NCBI GenBank assembly: GCA_037974665.1
Contig: CM075780.1
Location: forward strand, 55,779,594-55,843,593
Source: Ehretia macrophylla
Lineage: Eukaryota > Streptophyta > Magnoliopsida > Boraginales > Ehretiaceae
Length of the DNA stretch: 64,000 bases
Direction of reading: 5' to 3'
A program made the translations under genes and the position numbers. Position 1 is the first letter of the stretch, and each line of letters starts with the position of its first letter. Of this stretch, positions 49,401 through 61,113 are shown piece by piece. A model generated the notes under the pieces. The model saw nothing but the letters and a program-made list of their open reading frames with translations, did not search any database and was not told where the DNA came from.

Positions 49401-51159
49401 TATCTCCAGGCTGATTAATTAAATAAGCTAAATATGCATCATAGCCTTTACTCAACATTTTAGTAGCTTTAATGGATGATATAATACGAGTCCCAGTAGA
49501 CTTTCGACTCCCAGTTACTTTAATAACAGGTTGGTTAGGTACTTCTAAAGTCAAAACTTTCCTCCTACAGTCCAAACATGCATAATATCGCCCCAACCAA
49601 TCCATTCCCAAGATAACCTCAAAGTCTCGAAATGGCATGATAATCAAATCAATAGGATACATGCAACCCTCAATGCAAATATTACAATCCTTACATACAG
49701 ACTCCGTAACAAATTTAGTACTCATAGGATTACCTATTTCAATCACATACGGCAGTTTATCAACTTTTAATGTAGCAGACTGTGCACATGCAGGTGTAAT
49801 GAATGAATGTGTAGCCCCGGTGTCAATCAAAACTACTACCGGCTGACTATTAATAAGAAAAGTACCTTCTACAACCATTGTCATCTTTGGAAGCTCCTCC
49901 TGGTCAAGTGCAAATACCCGTGCCTGACCTCGCGGTACGGTAGCTGCTCCTGAAGCTCTAGTCTGGGCACCCTGGCCTGAAGTCTGACCCTGACCAAATC
50001 TAAACTTAGAACAATCCCTAACTTTGTGCTGATCACTGCCACAACCTGTGCAACGGCCCAGTTTCCTCCAACACTCAGCCTCTGTGTGACCCTTACGATT
50101 GCAATGAGTACACTGTAGATTCTTCCTAGCAACAGCTCCTCCTGTAGGGGCCCTATAAGTAGATGTGGCAGAACTACCCTGCTGAGATCTAGCAGTCACT
50201 GGTCGGGTCTGTGACTGTCCCTGTGGCTGGCTCTGAGCTGGTCTCGACTGTGACTGTACCTGAACTGGTCCTGGATAGCTCTGAGTCTGTCTAGGCTGCT
50301 GAGTCTGAACAGGCTGCTGATACTGCCTCTGATAACCCTGACTCTGAGACTGAAACTGACGTTTGCTTGACTGACTAGACTGAGCTAACACATCTGCCTT
50401 ACGTTTCTCATATCTCGATGCAGCCCGAACTACTGCAGCATAGTTTGGATAATCTTGCGAAGACAAGTTAAGCATGATGTCACTCCTCAACCCTGTAATA
50501 AATCTCTGGATTTTCACATCTTCCGGCTGAACTAAAGCTGACACATATCGAGATAGTCTCGTAAAGGTAGCCTCATACTGGTCTACAGTCATGTTCCCCT
50601 GTTTCAAAGCTATAAACTCATCCTGATGCCTCTCACGGGCTACAACCGATACATATTTATCTCGAAACTCACGAACAAAATCAGCCCATACATGCTGAAC
50701 CCTCTCAGCATCCCATTTTTCTCTAATAGTGCGCCACCAAGCCTCGGCATCACCCTCCATTAAAAATGCAGCACAGGTGATCTTTCTTTCATCGTCACAC
50801 TCAAGTATCGCAGCAACTTTCTCGAATTTGCTCAGCCACAACTCTGCTTTCATATCATCAGGCTCACCATAAAAACTATAGGCTCCGTGATGCAAGAATT
50901 TATCAAATAAGTTACCTCCTGCAGTACCACTGCCCTCTGCTCTGGCAGTCTGATTACCTCTGCCGGCACCTGCTGTACCCTGCTGAACCACAAACTGTGC
51001 TATGGTATTCATCGCAGTAGCCATAGTAGCTAAAATCTGGGCAGTGCTCGGCTCCTGACCCTGCTGTACATTCCCGACTGCCCCAGCATCCTGCCCCGGT
51101 ACATTCTGTCTAGGAGCCTCCTCCGGCTCACCCCGTGGTCTACCCCGTCTCCTCATCAC
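46330..51159 (-). CDS. gypsy gag-pol polyprotein with chromodomain
   Basis: 1609 residues, uninterrupted. It supplies capsid, protease, reverse transcriptase/RNase H and integrase in the order protease-RT-RNase H-integrase, diagnostic of Ty3/gypsy. Gag domain about 80-260; Gln/Ser-rich linker about 260-345; two zinc knuckles at 350-363 ([14 protein letters not shown]) and 370-383 ([14 protein letters not shown]); protease D446 in [11 protein letters not shown] with FIDD at 780-783; RNase H D929; integrase HHCC ending near 1178, catalytic D1208, D1269 and E1305 (35 residues between the last two); GPF segment near 1443; chromodomain about 1504-1554, which in relatives guides integration to heterochromatin. 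ATG at 51159 is the first Met and directly begins [10 protein letters not shown]. The frame crosses the polypurine tract and ends 38 codons inside the LTR, an unusual tail. All visible catalytic residues are present. Confidence 0.95.
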   Translation of the reverse strand: MMRRRGRPRGEPEEAPRQNVPGQDAGAVGNVQQGQEPSTAQILATMATAMNTIAQFVVQQGTAGAGRGNQTARAEGSGTAGGNLFDKFLHHGAYSFYGEPDDMKAELWLSKFEKVAAILECDDERKITCAAFLMEGDAEAWWRTIREKWDAERVQHVWADFVREFRDKYVSVVARERHQDEFIALKQGNMTVDQYEATFTRLSRYVSALVQPEDVKIQRFITGLRSDIMLNLSSQDYPNYAAVVRAASRYEKRKADVLAQSSQSSKRQFQSQSQGYQRQYQQPVQTQQPRQTQSYPGPVQVQSQSRPAQSQPQGQSQTRPVTARSQQGSSATSTYRAPTGGAVARKNLQCTHCNRKGHTEAECWRKLGRCTGCGSDQHKVRDCSKFRFGQGQTSGQGAQTRASGAATVPRGQARVFALDQEELPKMTMVVEGTFLINSQPVVVLIDTGATHSFITPACAQSATLKVDKLPYVIEIGNPMSTKFVTESVCKDCNICIEGCMYPIDLIIMPFRDFEVILGMDWLGRYYACLDCRRKVLTLEVPNQPVIKVTGSRKSTGTRIISSIKATKMLSKGYDAYLAYLINQPGDKLKLNEVPVIKEFPGVFPEELPGLPPDREIEFVIDLLPGTNPISRTPYRMSPPELQELKIQLQGLLEKGFIQPSSSPWGAPVLFVKKKDGTLRLCKDYRDLNQVTVKNKYHFPLIEELFDQLQGAVVFSKFDLRQGYYQLRIRKEDVPKTAFRTRYDHYEFVVLPFGLTNAPAAFMDLMQRVFRTYLDQFVVIFIDDILVYSKSESEHEEHLRIVLKTLQEHKLFAKFSKCEFWLKQVAFLGHIISQEGIYVDPAKIDVVMSWKRLETVTEVRSFLGLAGYYRRFVKDFSKIAGPLTTLTHKKTVFNWDDKCEASFQGLKKRLTTAPILALPEGTKNLVIYSDASKEGLGCVLMQNGKVIAYASRKLKPYELNYPTHDLELAAVVFALKKWRHYLWGNKFEIFTDHKSLKYLFSQKDLNMRQRRWLELLNDYNCTISYLPGKANTVADALSRKASVSSLIIKDWEIVEELCLWKPKASRSGIQFASLQIKSLLLSRIREAQQSDSQLLKLLEKSKGGESDFKMHDDGLLRYRNRICIPSNSTVKDEILAEAHASKYTIHPGSTKMYRDLKQNFWWNNMKREIAEYVAKCLTCQKVKAEHQRPAGLLQPLEIPVWKWDQVTMDLVSDLPRSPRGNDSVWVVVDRLTKSSHFIATKKTDSLDKLAELYVENIVRLHGVLSQIVSDRDPRFPSQLWQKLQKALGTNLSFSTAYHPQTDGQSERTIRILEDMLRACVLDFGKNWEKYLPLAEFAYNNSYQATIGMAPYEALYGRKCRSPLYWDEVGEMKTVDPSILPEMIKMVDNVRLIKKRMLTAQSRQKNYADRRRRDLVFSKGDHVFLKVSPRKGLIRHGKGGKLSPRYVGPFEITEKVGDLAYRLALPPSLGRIHDVFHVSLLRKYNPDPSHIIEPEPLEIDESLAYVEKPLRVVDRKIQELRTKNIPMVKVLWDHHGVEDATWEREDQIREKYSELFAESCKNCEDAISLRGRGCDTREFHPKLIIIVAYLCAHFYVHHFSYLIDFVVGYYS
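46447..46461 (-). promoter_or_regulatory. polypurine tract of young gypsy
   Basis: TTAAGGGGGAGAGGG on the minus strand beside the 3' LTR, preceded by GCGAGGACGCAATT. It lies within the gag-pol frame (residues LRGRG). Confidence 0.85.
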
Positions 51160-51448
51160 AATGCTAGAAGAACATCATATTATAATAGGCAAATAAACTA
51201 TGCAAGATAATTTACACATTGTTTTCAAACATTTTACTCACATAAGAACACATAAAACACTTAACAACATTCAATACTAACTTTTCATATTCTTATCATA
51301 TTGAGTTTTATCATTCCTTTTCATGCTAGCATGTCTTATATCTAAGTACTTAAACAACTAAACACTTACATATTCACATAATTCACTTTCACATATAGAC
51401 CTCTACCCACATGCCAAGGAATTTAACCCGGCTTCAAGCATTCTAGTA
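51160..51448 (-). other. untranslated leader of young gypsy
   Basis: Non-coding leader between primer site and gag start, about 290 bases, AT-rich. Likely to contain packaging signals by position only. Confidence 0.55.
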
Positions 51449-51460
51449 GCTCTGATACCA
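51449..51460 (-). promoter_or_regulatory. primer binding site of young gypsy
   Basis: TGGTATCAGAGC on the minus strand, seven bases from the 5' LTR; Met-tRNA type. Confidence 0.9.
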
Positions 51461-51467
51461 CTTAAGG

Positions 51468-53931
51468 TGTAACGCCCCGAACCCAACCCCACGCTAATAG
51501 TCAGGTTCAGACCCGTCACTCGGACAGAGTCTCCTCTGTACCAAGGACAAAACTGTTACCTATAAGCATTCATTCAAGACATTTGAACTAAAAGCAACAA
51601 CTTATCAACAATATCTCCAAAGCCAAAACACAATCACAAGGCCATCCGAGCCTTGGAGCAACAATATTCTACCTAAGCACACAAGCATGCGAGATAAGTT
51701 GGTTTTAGTCATAAGTAATAAAATACACTAAAATTCTAAGTTCCATATGAAGATTAACAAACACTCCAAGCATGCAAGGGAAATTAAAGTCTAGAATTCA
51801 TTATTACAATCCAACAACTTTCTTTAACATCCTAGTACACATCTACTAGACATATATATACAAGACTCCAAAGTCTCAAAATACATTAATAACAAGAACT
51901 CCACGCAAGAAGCACATAAAAATCCACCTCAACACACAAGATCACAGAATCTGATCTACTTGAACTTCTTCTTCTTCTCCTACTTCTAACAGCTGGGGAT
52001 TCACCTCAGCTTCTCCTGAAACATTTCAAATGAGGAGTGAGCAACAAAGTTGCCCAGCGAGGGAGGTGATGCAGCATGCCAACGTGCAATATGATATGCA
52101 ACACAAGTAAACATATATACAAGCCACATAAACTAACAAGACAATAAGTCAAACTATTAATCACTTTAAAAAAGAAACGGTGCCACTTCCAAGACTTCAT
52201 CCATGAGCCACGACTCATGAGCATCACGAATATGCCGGCAAACCGCAAACACCACAATTGGGATACTCCGGATGTATCCCGATCCTACGACCCTTTCTCC
52301 CGAGGTAGGTCCATGCCCAGCAGGTGAACCATGCCTCTGGGGTAGTGGAGTATGCCTCAGCGAGAAAGGGAATAGGCACCATGGTAGTCGAGGGAGCACG
52401 ACAAGCCCGATGCCGCCCGTGTTTCTCGACGCTACCATGTCCGATATAGGTTGCGCAACCCAATACAAGTCATAAACAATCAATATATCACATAACACAT
52501 AAGAGGGACGACAAAGTAGGCCGCCCTCACATATATGCACGATAAAAATTCAAACAAGCACGATTTTAACTAATAGATGCCAAAAGAAGCAATCAACACA
52601 ATTACTTCCAATAATCTACTCAAATAACTTACTTACATCCTAAATATTCAATGCAAGGCATTACTAACACACAACAAGTTCCAATTGCAACTAAAAAGGC
52701 TAAAAACTACTTTTCCCCTTTCTTTAACCGAGCTTTCTTTCTCCTAAGCATGGTTCGAGATTCCTAATCATACCCTAGTCCTTCTATATTCCTACTTAAG
52801 CTCAAAGGTACCCTTTAAAGTCACTAAAACCCATTTTTTGAAGCAAAAGTTCGGGAAGGCCCCGACCGGGTTTGCACTATAGCCATCCTAACCGAACCCC
52901 AATTTTGCGAAACGAAAGCACCAAAGGTGCTTCCTTAGCTCAAGGATACCCAAATCAATGCCCAAACTTGCCCGGATTGCCTAACGTGCAAAACCCCCTT
53001 TTTAAAGTAAGTTATTTATGCACTAAAGTTCAAATTCGAGTTATTCAACCTAACATGGCTTTTCAATTACCTTCCCTAAGGTCTAGAGCACCTAATTGAG
53101 GCATCAATTCAAGCCAATTTGCAAATTTTCTCAAAACCCTAGTTCTAAGCACTATTCATCATCTCTTTGATCAAATTCAACATTCAACCGTTAACTATGT
53201 CATCAAACCTCAAAAGTTAGCTCTAGAGACACTAAATAACTCATAGGAAGCATCCATAACAAGTTATATAGCTATAATTGACAAATCAATAAAATTGAAC
53301 ATATGCACATAAACTTTAAAATCAAGAAAATGAGACTCCCTCACAATTTTTGAAGATGAAGAAGGTTGTTGAAGGTCCTAAGTTGCTCAAAATCCTCCCA
53401 AGATCAATCTAAGAGCTCAAAGTGCAAGATTGAAGAAGCAAAATTTCTTCTTTTTCCTCCTTGAAGTGGACGGCCAAATGGGGACATGGATAGAATTTTT
53501 GCAAATGTTTTTATGAGCTAATATGTTATGTGGCTTTTAATTGATGAGTTAGTTGTTTTATATGTTTTATATAATTAATATTCTAAGCTATGTAGTCTCA
53601 AATATTGATCAATTAAGGCTAATTGCAATTACAAATGCTTTTTAATTAATAACTAGCACTATTCTAACGTAACACTATTCAAAGCTCACGGAAAATATTT
53701 TTCAAACGCATACTCCTAAGCTCGAAAGTTCAAAACGAAAATTTCTTGGTTCCTTTTAAATGTCGAGTGACCTAGGAAAAATTTAAAAGCAAGCTTTCGA
53801 AACAGTGGAAAATATTAGGAATAGTAACCTACAACAAAAACAATTAAACAAGAAAAATGATTCACGTGGAAATGCGCACATAAGTATGCAACGATTATAA
53901 TAAATTTAGGGTGAAATTCTCGGGTGTCACA
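51468..53931 (-). repeat. 5' LTR of young gypsy (LTR2)
   Basis: 2464 bp, the same length as LTR1. Conserved elements: terminal hairpin at 51637-51655; 7-bp-arm hairpin at 52039-52055; GC-rich core at 52399-52419 with one change. The LTR copy of the gag-pol tail is readable at 53815-53928. Confidence 0.94.
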
Positions 53932-56127
53932 TGTTAAGCCTTGAACCAACCCTACGCTATAGATTAAGTCTGGACCCGATAAACGGATAAAGTCTCCTCT
54001 GTACCGTGGACTATCCGAAACCTGCACTCAGAAGATTTATACACAAAAGACAATATACAACAATAAAAACCAACTTTCTACATTCATAAGACCTCATCTA
54101 CAAGTCCACGAGACAATTCTAGGCTTTACTTTACTAGGAAATACATAACATGCATAAACTAGATAACAAGAACTAAACATTTATAATAATACATGCCACT
54201 ACTAGACTTTAGCATTTAATTTAAACTTTACAATCTCCCATAATAAAAGTACATACAAGACCATCCAAGGTCTCAAAATAGATTACAACACATAAGTCCA
54301 CTTTACAACACATAGCAAGCAAGCACGCATGTACTCTGGTCCAACCTCAAGCAAGATAATGAAGGGAAGATCTCTACCTACACTTCTTCCTCCTCAACTA
54401 CTACTAATTGAGGATCAATCTCAGCCTCTCTTGAAACATGTTAGAAAACGGGTGAGCAAAACTACTATGCTCAGCGAGGGAGGGAAACAATAATCCGGGG
54501 CGATTTCGAAAAGGATTTCCTGCAATGCAAATAAAAGCAAGTCAAGTATCAATATCAAGATAAGGTAATTAATCAAAACATTAAGCTGGACAATTCAATT
54601 GAAGTATATGATTCAATAACCCTTATCACTCCAACTCACGATCTTGATCCACAAACCACGAACCACGATCTCGAGACAATAAGCTGGCATTCCAAATGCC
54701 AATGAGTACTCTGGATTGTACTCACTATCTACAACCCAACACCCCATGTCGATCTCTAGACAAACAGGTGAAGGAATAGGACATAAAGCTAGAACAACAT
54801 AGCTCCGGCAAGCCTATAGCTGCCCGGAGAGGCTTGTCATATCTCTCCCGAGTTTATGGTTGCAACCATCAATACAATGCAATACATGATATATCAATAA
54901 CAAGTATAAACACACCATTCGATACACACAATTGAGGAATAACAAAAAAGGTTGTCCTCGCATGTAGGATACAATTATTAAGCGATACAATCAATATAAA
55001 CAAGAATTCACTTATAATCATTCAATACAAGCAAATTAGGCATGCATTCCAACTCATGAAACTCTTCCAATTAATGCTATAATCTCATCAAGCTCACCTA
55101 GACAGTTCACTACTCAAGTTCAATTCAATTTTTGACAAGCATTCTAACTTTCTTACAAAATCCATTTATAATTTCTAACTAATTAACTAGCTATCAAGCA
55201 ACGAAGTGACCATACAAGCACACTAGACATTTCACCATCATTAACTAATCACAACTAAGCCCTATAAACACACACAACACACACACGACCCAAAATGCAC
55301 AAAAAGGCCCTTTATGTTCAATCAATTCTAACAAAGCTCCAATCATATTCTAGTAAGTTTAAGCATTTAACTAAGCAATTGGACACTTATGGCACCTGTT
55401 AAAAGCATTAAAACACACATTGCAACCAAATCTCAAAAATTGATGAAAAATACTATTCACCATTTTTCTCAAGTAGCTATTTTACATTTCCTTGGCTAAA
55501 CAAGTATAACAAGTATTAAAGAATGTTCTACTAACTATAAAATCACCATTACATGCAATATCAGCCATTAAACTAAGCATTTATAACAAATCTAGGAATT
55601 TGCAAAAGCTAGGTATAAACTTTAAATGCAACATATATATGCAATCCCTCACTAATGCAAGTTGTAGAAGGTTGGAAATGGCTCTAGCAAGGCTCAAGAA
55701 CATACCCAAACAAGCTCCAAAGATCAATCTTGCAAAACCTAGCTTTGATTTTTTTTTTTTGGCTTTTTTTCTCCTAGTTGTCGTGTTCAAGGGCTCTTTT
55801 TGTGTTATTTTTTTCTATTATATTTATATATGTGTGATATAAGACAAACTAAATGGGTTTGGGTCAAGGGTCATAGGTTTGGGCTTAGGAAAAATGCAAT
55901 ACAACTTAATTAAAAGTCCAAAACAAAGCTAAAACATTAAAAAGCCAAAAGTAAAATGCTGAACTCACTATTCACTCAGGACACAAAATATTTTATATCT
56001 CACACTCTCGATATGTTATACATATAAATCGATGAACGTTTTGCACAAATATAGCAAGTACCATGGGAAAAATATCATTTTAGAGAAATAAAAAAATAAA
56101 ATTTTAAGTTCAGGCTTGGGTGTTACA
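53932..56127 (-). repeat. 3' LTR of old gypsy (LTR3)
   Basis: 2196 bp counting from TGTTAAGCC; those first five bases are also the right target duplication of the young gypsy. Ends GGGTGTTACA. GC-rich core at 54805-54827; hairpin TGAGCA/TGCTCA at 54453-54473. Partner of 61114-63234, with substitutions and indels, including a segment around 54695-54755 that is largely missing in the partner. Confidence 0.92.
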
Positions 56128-56162
56128 CCCTTTCCTCCTTAAACAAATTGCGTCCTCGCAAT

Positions 56163-59100
56163 TCCTTACATGATTTTGTGAACAGCTCTGGATACTGATC
56201 CCTAATCTGTTGTTTTCTTTCCTATGTAGCTTCTTGAATTTCATGATGATTTCATAGAACTTTTACCATCAAGATACTTTTTGTACAAAGTTCTTGAACT
56301 TTCTGATCCAAAATACAAATCAGTTTCTCCTCATAAGTCAGTATCTCTTCTATCTGCAACGGCTTCGGTTCAAGAACATGAGAATGTTCAGGATTGTGTT
56401 TTCTCAACATTGAAATGTGGAAGACATCATGTATTCTCGACAAGCTTGAAGGCAAAGCTAACCAGTAAGCCAAGGTTACAATTCTTTTAATGATTTGATA
56501 CGGTCCCACAAACCTATGACTAAGTTTACCATACTTACCGTGTCGAATCAATCCCTTTTGGGGAAATTTTTTAGAAACACCTGATCACCCTCTGTAAATT
56601 CTAAGTCTCAACGGTGCTTATCGGCATAGCTTTTCTGCCGACTCTGAGCCGTAAGCATTCTCTAACGAATGAGGTGAACATTATCTACCATCTTTATCAT
56701 CTCAGGTAACACAGTCAGATCAACTGTTCTCATCTCTCCTACTTCATCCCAATACAATGGAGATCTATATTTTCGACCATACAACGCCTGATAAGGAGTC
56801 ATACCGATAGTAGCTTGGTAACTGTTGTTGTATGCAAACTTCGCTAGGGTAAGAATCTTTTCCAATTCTTCCCAAAGTCAAGCATACAAGCTCGAAGCAT
56901 ATCCTCTAAAATTTTGATAGTTCTCTCGGATTGTCTATCCGTCTGAGGATGATAAGCAGTACTAAAGCTCAGTTTAGTTCCTAATGCTGACTGTAACTTC
57001 TTCCAGAAGCGAGTTGTGAATCGGGGATCTCTATCTAACACTACACTTGTTGGCACCCCATGAAGTTTTATAATATTTGCAATGTAAATGTTAGCTAGCT
57101 TGTCAAGGTTATCCTGTTTGTTCATGGGAATGAAATGAGAAGTTTTAGTCAAACGGTCCACAACAACCCAAACAGAATCATAACCCCTCAGAGTCCTCGA
57201 AAAATCAGTTACAAAGTCCATAGTTATATGCTCCCATTTCCATTGCAGAATAGTTAATGGTTGTAACAACCCAGCTGGTCTTTGGTGTTCTGCTTTAACT
57301 CTCTAGCATGTTAAACATCTAGATACAAACTCGACAATCTCTATATTCATATTGTTCCACCAGAAGTATTGTTTCAAATCTCTGTACATCTTGGTACTAC
57401 CCGGGTAGATTGTATATATGGAATTATGAGTTTCAGTAAGGATTTCATTCTTCAAAGTTGGGTCGCTAGGGATACATACCCTGTCCTTGTATCGGAAGAT
57501 ACCATCTTCATGCATCTTGAAGTTCGACTCTTCTCCTTTAGATTTCTCTTGAATTTTCAGAATTTGTGGATCAGTCTGTTGAACATCACGAATTCGAGAT
57601 AGCAACAAGGATTGAATTTGTAATCCTACAAATCGGATCCCAGTTTCTGTAACCTCTGGCCTCCACAAGCAAATTTTCTCAACAGACTCCCACCCTTTTA
57701 TTATCATGCTGGCAACAGTAGTCTTTCGGCTCAAAGCATTGACAATTATATTAGCCTTACCTGCCACATAGTAAATGGAACAATTGTAATCATCTAGCAA
57801 CTCTAACCAATGCATCTGCCTCATATTCAGATTCTTCTGTAAAACCAAGTACTTCAGACTTTTGTGATCTGTGAAGATTTCAAATTTATTGCCCCACAAG
57901 TAGTTACGCTACTTCTTTAAAGCGAAAACAATAGCAACTAATTCTAAGTCATGAGTAGGGTAATTGATTTCATAGGGTTTCAACTTCCTCGAAGCATAGG
58001 CAATCACCTTACCATTCTGTATTAAGACACAGCCTAATCCTTCTTTCGAAGCATCACTGTAGATCACAAGGTTTTCAGTGCCCTTCGGCAAGACAAGTAT
58101 AGGAGCAGTAGTTAATCTCTTCTTCAGCTCTTGGAAACTGGTTTCACATTTGTCATCTGAATTAAAAATAATCTTCTTTTGGTTTAGTTGGGTCAAAGGC
58201 CCTGCAATTTTAGAAAAGTCCTTAACGAACCTCCAATAGTAACCTGCTATACCCAGAAAGCTCCGAACTTCAGTTACGGTTTTGGGCCTCTTCCAAGACA
58301 TCACAACTTTTATTTTAGCTGGGTCCATAGAAATACCTTGCTGAGAAATAATGTGACCCAAAAATGCTACTTGTTTCAACCATAATTCGCACTTGCTAAA
58401 CTTAGCCTACAGTTTATGTTCTTACAATGTTTGTAAGACAATGCGCAAGTGTTGCTCATGCTCCACCTCAGTCTTCGAGTACACTAGGATATCATCAATA
58501 AAAATCATAACAAACTGGTCCAGATACAGTCAGAAAACCCTTTGCATTAGGTCCATAAAGGCAGCTGGTGCATTTGTTAGCCCAAATGGCAATACTACAA
58601 ATTCATAGTAGCCGTACCTAGTTCTGAAAGCTGTCTTTGGTATATCCTTCTTCTGAATTCTCAATTGGTAGTAACCTACCTCAAATCAAACTTCGAATAG
58701 ACTTTCGCTCCTTGAAGCTAGTCAAATAACTCATCAATCAAAGGCAGTGGATATTTGTTTTTGATAGTTACCTGTTTAAGACCTCTGTAGTTAATACATA
58801 GTTGAAGTGTGTCATCTTTCTTTTTCACAAATAGCATTGGAACACCCCACAGCGAATAACTCGGTTGTATAAACCCTTTTTCAAGCAACCCCTGCAACTG
58901 AGTTTTTAATTCCTGCAATTCTGTTGGAGCCATCTGATACGTTGCTCTTGAAATAGATGAAGTACCCGATACCAAGTCAATAGTAAATTTTATTTCTCTA
59001 TTTGGTGGCAAACCCAGTAATTCATCGGGAAACACTTTAGGAAATTCTTTCATTATTGGCACCTCACTCAACTTTAGTTTGTCATATGGTTGATTAATTA

Positions 59101-60831
59101 GATATGCTAGGTATGCTTCACAACTTTTATTCAACAGTTTTGTGGCCTTAATTGAAGATAATAGGGGAGTTCTAGTTGATTTACGATTTCCAACTACTTC
59201 AATTACCGGTTGGTCAGGTATCTATAGTCTTATAATTTTCGTCCAATAATCAAGTTCAGCATAGTATTTTCTTAACCAATCCATCCCATATATTATTTCA
59301 AAGTCTCGAAAAGGCACTACATTCAATTCAGGAGGAAAAGTATGACCCTCAATGCAAATATCACATGCTTTACAGATAGAATCAATGATAAATTTTATGC
59401 CCATCGAAGTACTTACCTAAATTTTATATGGCAGTTTATCAATTTTCACATCAGCATGTTGTGCACAATCAAGAGTGATAAATGAATGAGTAGCCCCAGT
59501 ATCAATTAAAACCTTAACTGATTCACTATTAAGAAGAAAAGTACATTTCACAACAGTTGTGGTCTTTGGCAGCTCCTACTGGTCAAGGGCAAAGACCCTA
59601 GCCTGCACTCGCTGAGCTGGTATAATACCCGCTACTCTAGTATGCACACCCTAGCCTGCAGTCTGTCCCAGAGTATTCTTTTTTTTGGGACAGTCCTTAA
59701 CTCTGTGATGGTCACTCCCACAATAAGTGCATCGACCTGATTTCCTCCAGTAATTCTCCATAGTATGGCCCTTATGGTGACAGTAACTACACTGCTGGTT
59801 TTGTCTTGCAGCAGTACGTCTTGTAAGTACGAGGACTCTGATAGTAGAGGTAGTTGTGTTACACTGCTGTGTTCTAGTTACAACTGGTCTGGGCTGGCTC
59901 TAGATTTGACCTTTTACTGGTCTTGGCTGAAACTAAGTCTGATAAGAACCGATATAGCTCTGTGTCTGAAACTGACGCTACTGAGGACTCTAACTGAAAA
60001 TCTGATACTGCCTCGACTGTCCCTGACTTTGGGTCTGGTAAGGCCTCTTACTTGGCTGGCTAAACTCAGCTATTATCTTTGCTTCCGATTCTCAAATCTC
60101 GAGGCTGCCTAAATGGCCTCAGAATAAGTAGCAAAGTGATGGGTAGACAGGTGCAACTGTATATCAGGTCTCAACCTACAGATAAACCTCTGTATCTTTT
60201 TCCTAGCTGGTTGCACAAGCTCGGGAAAATACCGCAATAGTCTGGTAAATATGGCCTCATATTCTGAAACAGTCATATTCCTCTACTTCAGGGTCACAAA
60301 CCCTTCATCCCACTTTTCCTTGGCCATCTCGGGGATATACTTGTCCCGAAACTCCAACATAAAATCAGCACATAGATGTAAAACATTTTCATTGTCCCAT
60401 CTCAGCTTAACTGTTCTATACCATTGCTCGGTGTCAGCATTGAGCAAGAATACTACAAAGGCTATTTTCCTCTCGTCATTGTATTCCAAGGCAGCATAAA
60501 TCTTTTCAAGACTGTTTAGCCATTGTTCGGCCTTCTTATCATCTGGTTCGCTGAGAAATCTAGTCGGCCCGTATTTGAGAAATTTCTCTAACTGATTACC
60601 CTCAGCTTTGAGGCCTGGATTACCTGGATTTCCCTGGTTACCATGAGGGTTATTGTTTCTCTTCTGCCTCTGTTCATGCAGAACCTGAGTGATCCTGTCT
60701 ACAGCAGTTGTCATGGTAGCCATGAATTGTATAGGCTTCTGTTGCTGAGGATCTGCTACCTTTGCACTCTGACTTCTGGTCTGATGACGGAATCCTATAG
60801 TAACAACTAAAGTATAGCTGTATAGTGACAA
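56163..60831 (-). pseudogene. decayed gag-pol of old gypsy
   Basis: Fragments of the same polyprotein type as the young gypsy, in order but in several frames. Gag at 60283-60831 (EPDDKKAEQWLNSLEKI); nucleocapsid and linker 59570-60250; protease near 59490-59510 (DTGAT) and 59222-59404; RT at 58718-59134, with FIDDILVYS near 58480-58510; RT end and RNase H at 57909-58379; RNase H/integrase knuckle 57303-57899; integrase core 56844-57269 (YHPQTDRQSERT); 56662-56865; and the GPF segment to chromodomain at 56252-56551. Stops and frameshifts separate most pieces. It cannot make functional protein. The start is uncertain; the first residues do not match the MMRRRG start of the young copy. Confidence 0.93.
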
Positions 60832-61093
60832 GTAACAAGCAAGACATAAACATAAATATAATACATAAGAACAATTACATTCAAGGCACCTTGTTCACAC
60901 AATTCACATACTATACATTTAACACTCAATGGACTTAACACCTTCCACATAAACACTTCTAGGCAATAACACTTCCATATTCACACATTCATGCAACTAT
61001 ATTTTCACACTTAACAATCATGCAATTCCATTTTCACATATAGACCTCTACCCCACAGACCGAAAAACATATCCCGGCTCATACAATTCTAGA

Positions 61094-61107
61094 TGCTCTG
61101 ATACAAC
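61094..61107 (-). promoter_or_regulatory. decayed primer binding site of old gypsy
   Basis: On the minus strand TTGTATCAGAGC, one base off the Met-tRNA type site, just inside the 5' LTR. Confidence 0.75.
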
Positions 61108-61113
61108 TTAAGA

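Larger units (their letters stand above)
43983..53931 (-). mobile_element. young gypsy chromovirus (Tekay/Del-like), full length
   Basis: 9949 bp on the minus strand. LTRs of equal length (2464 bp) lie at 43983-46446 and 51468-53931, both TGTAACGCCCC to GGGTGTCACA. Target duplication TGTTA at 43978-43982 and 53932-53936. Primer site, polypurine tract and a 1609-codon open gag-pol are all present, so it may encode everything needed for its own movement. LTRs differ by a few percent, with more changes in the first 300 bases than later, so the insertion is not brand new. It lies in the first bases of an older gypsy LTR. It is the only coding-competent element in the window. Confidence 0.95.
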
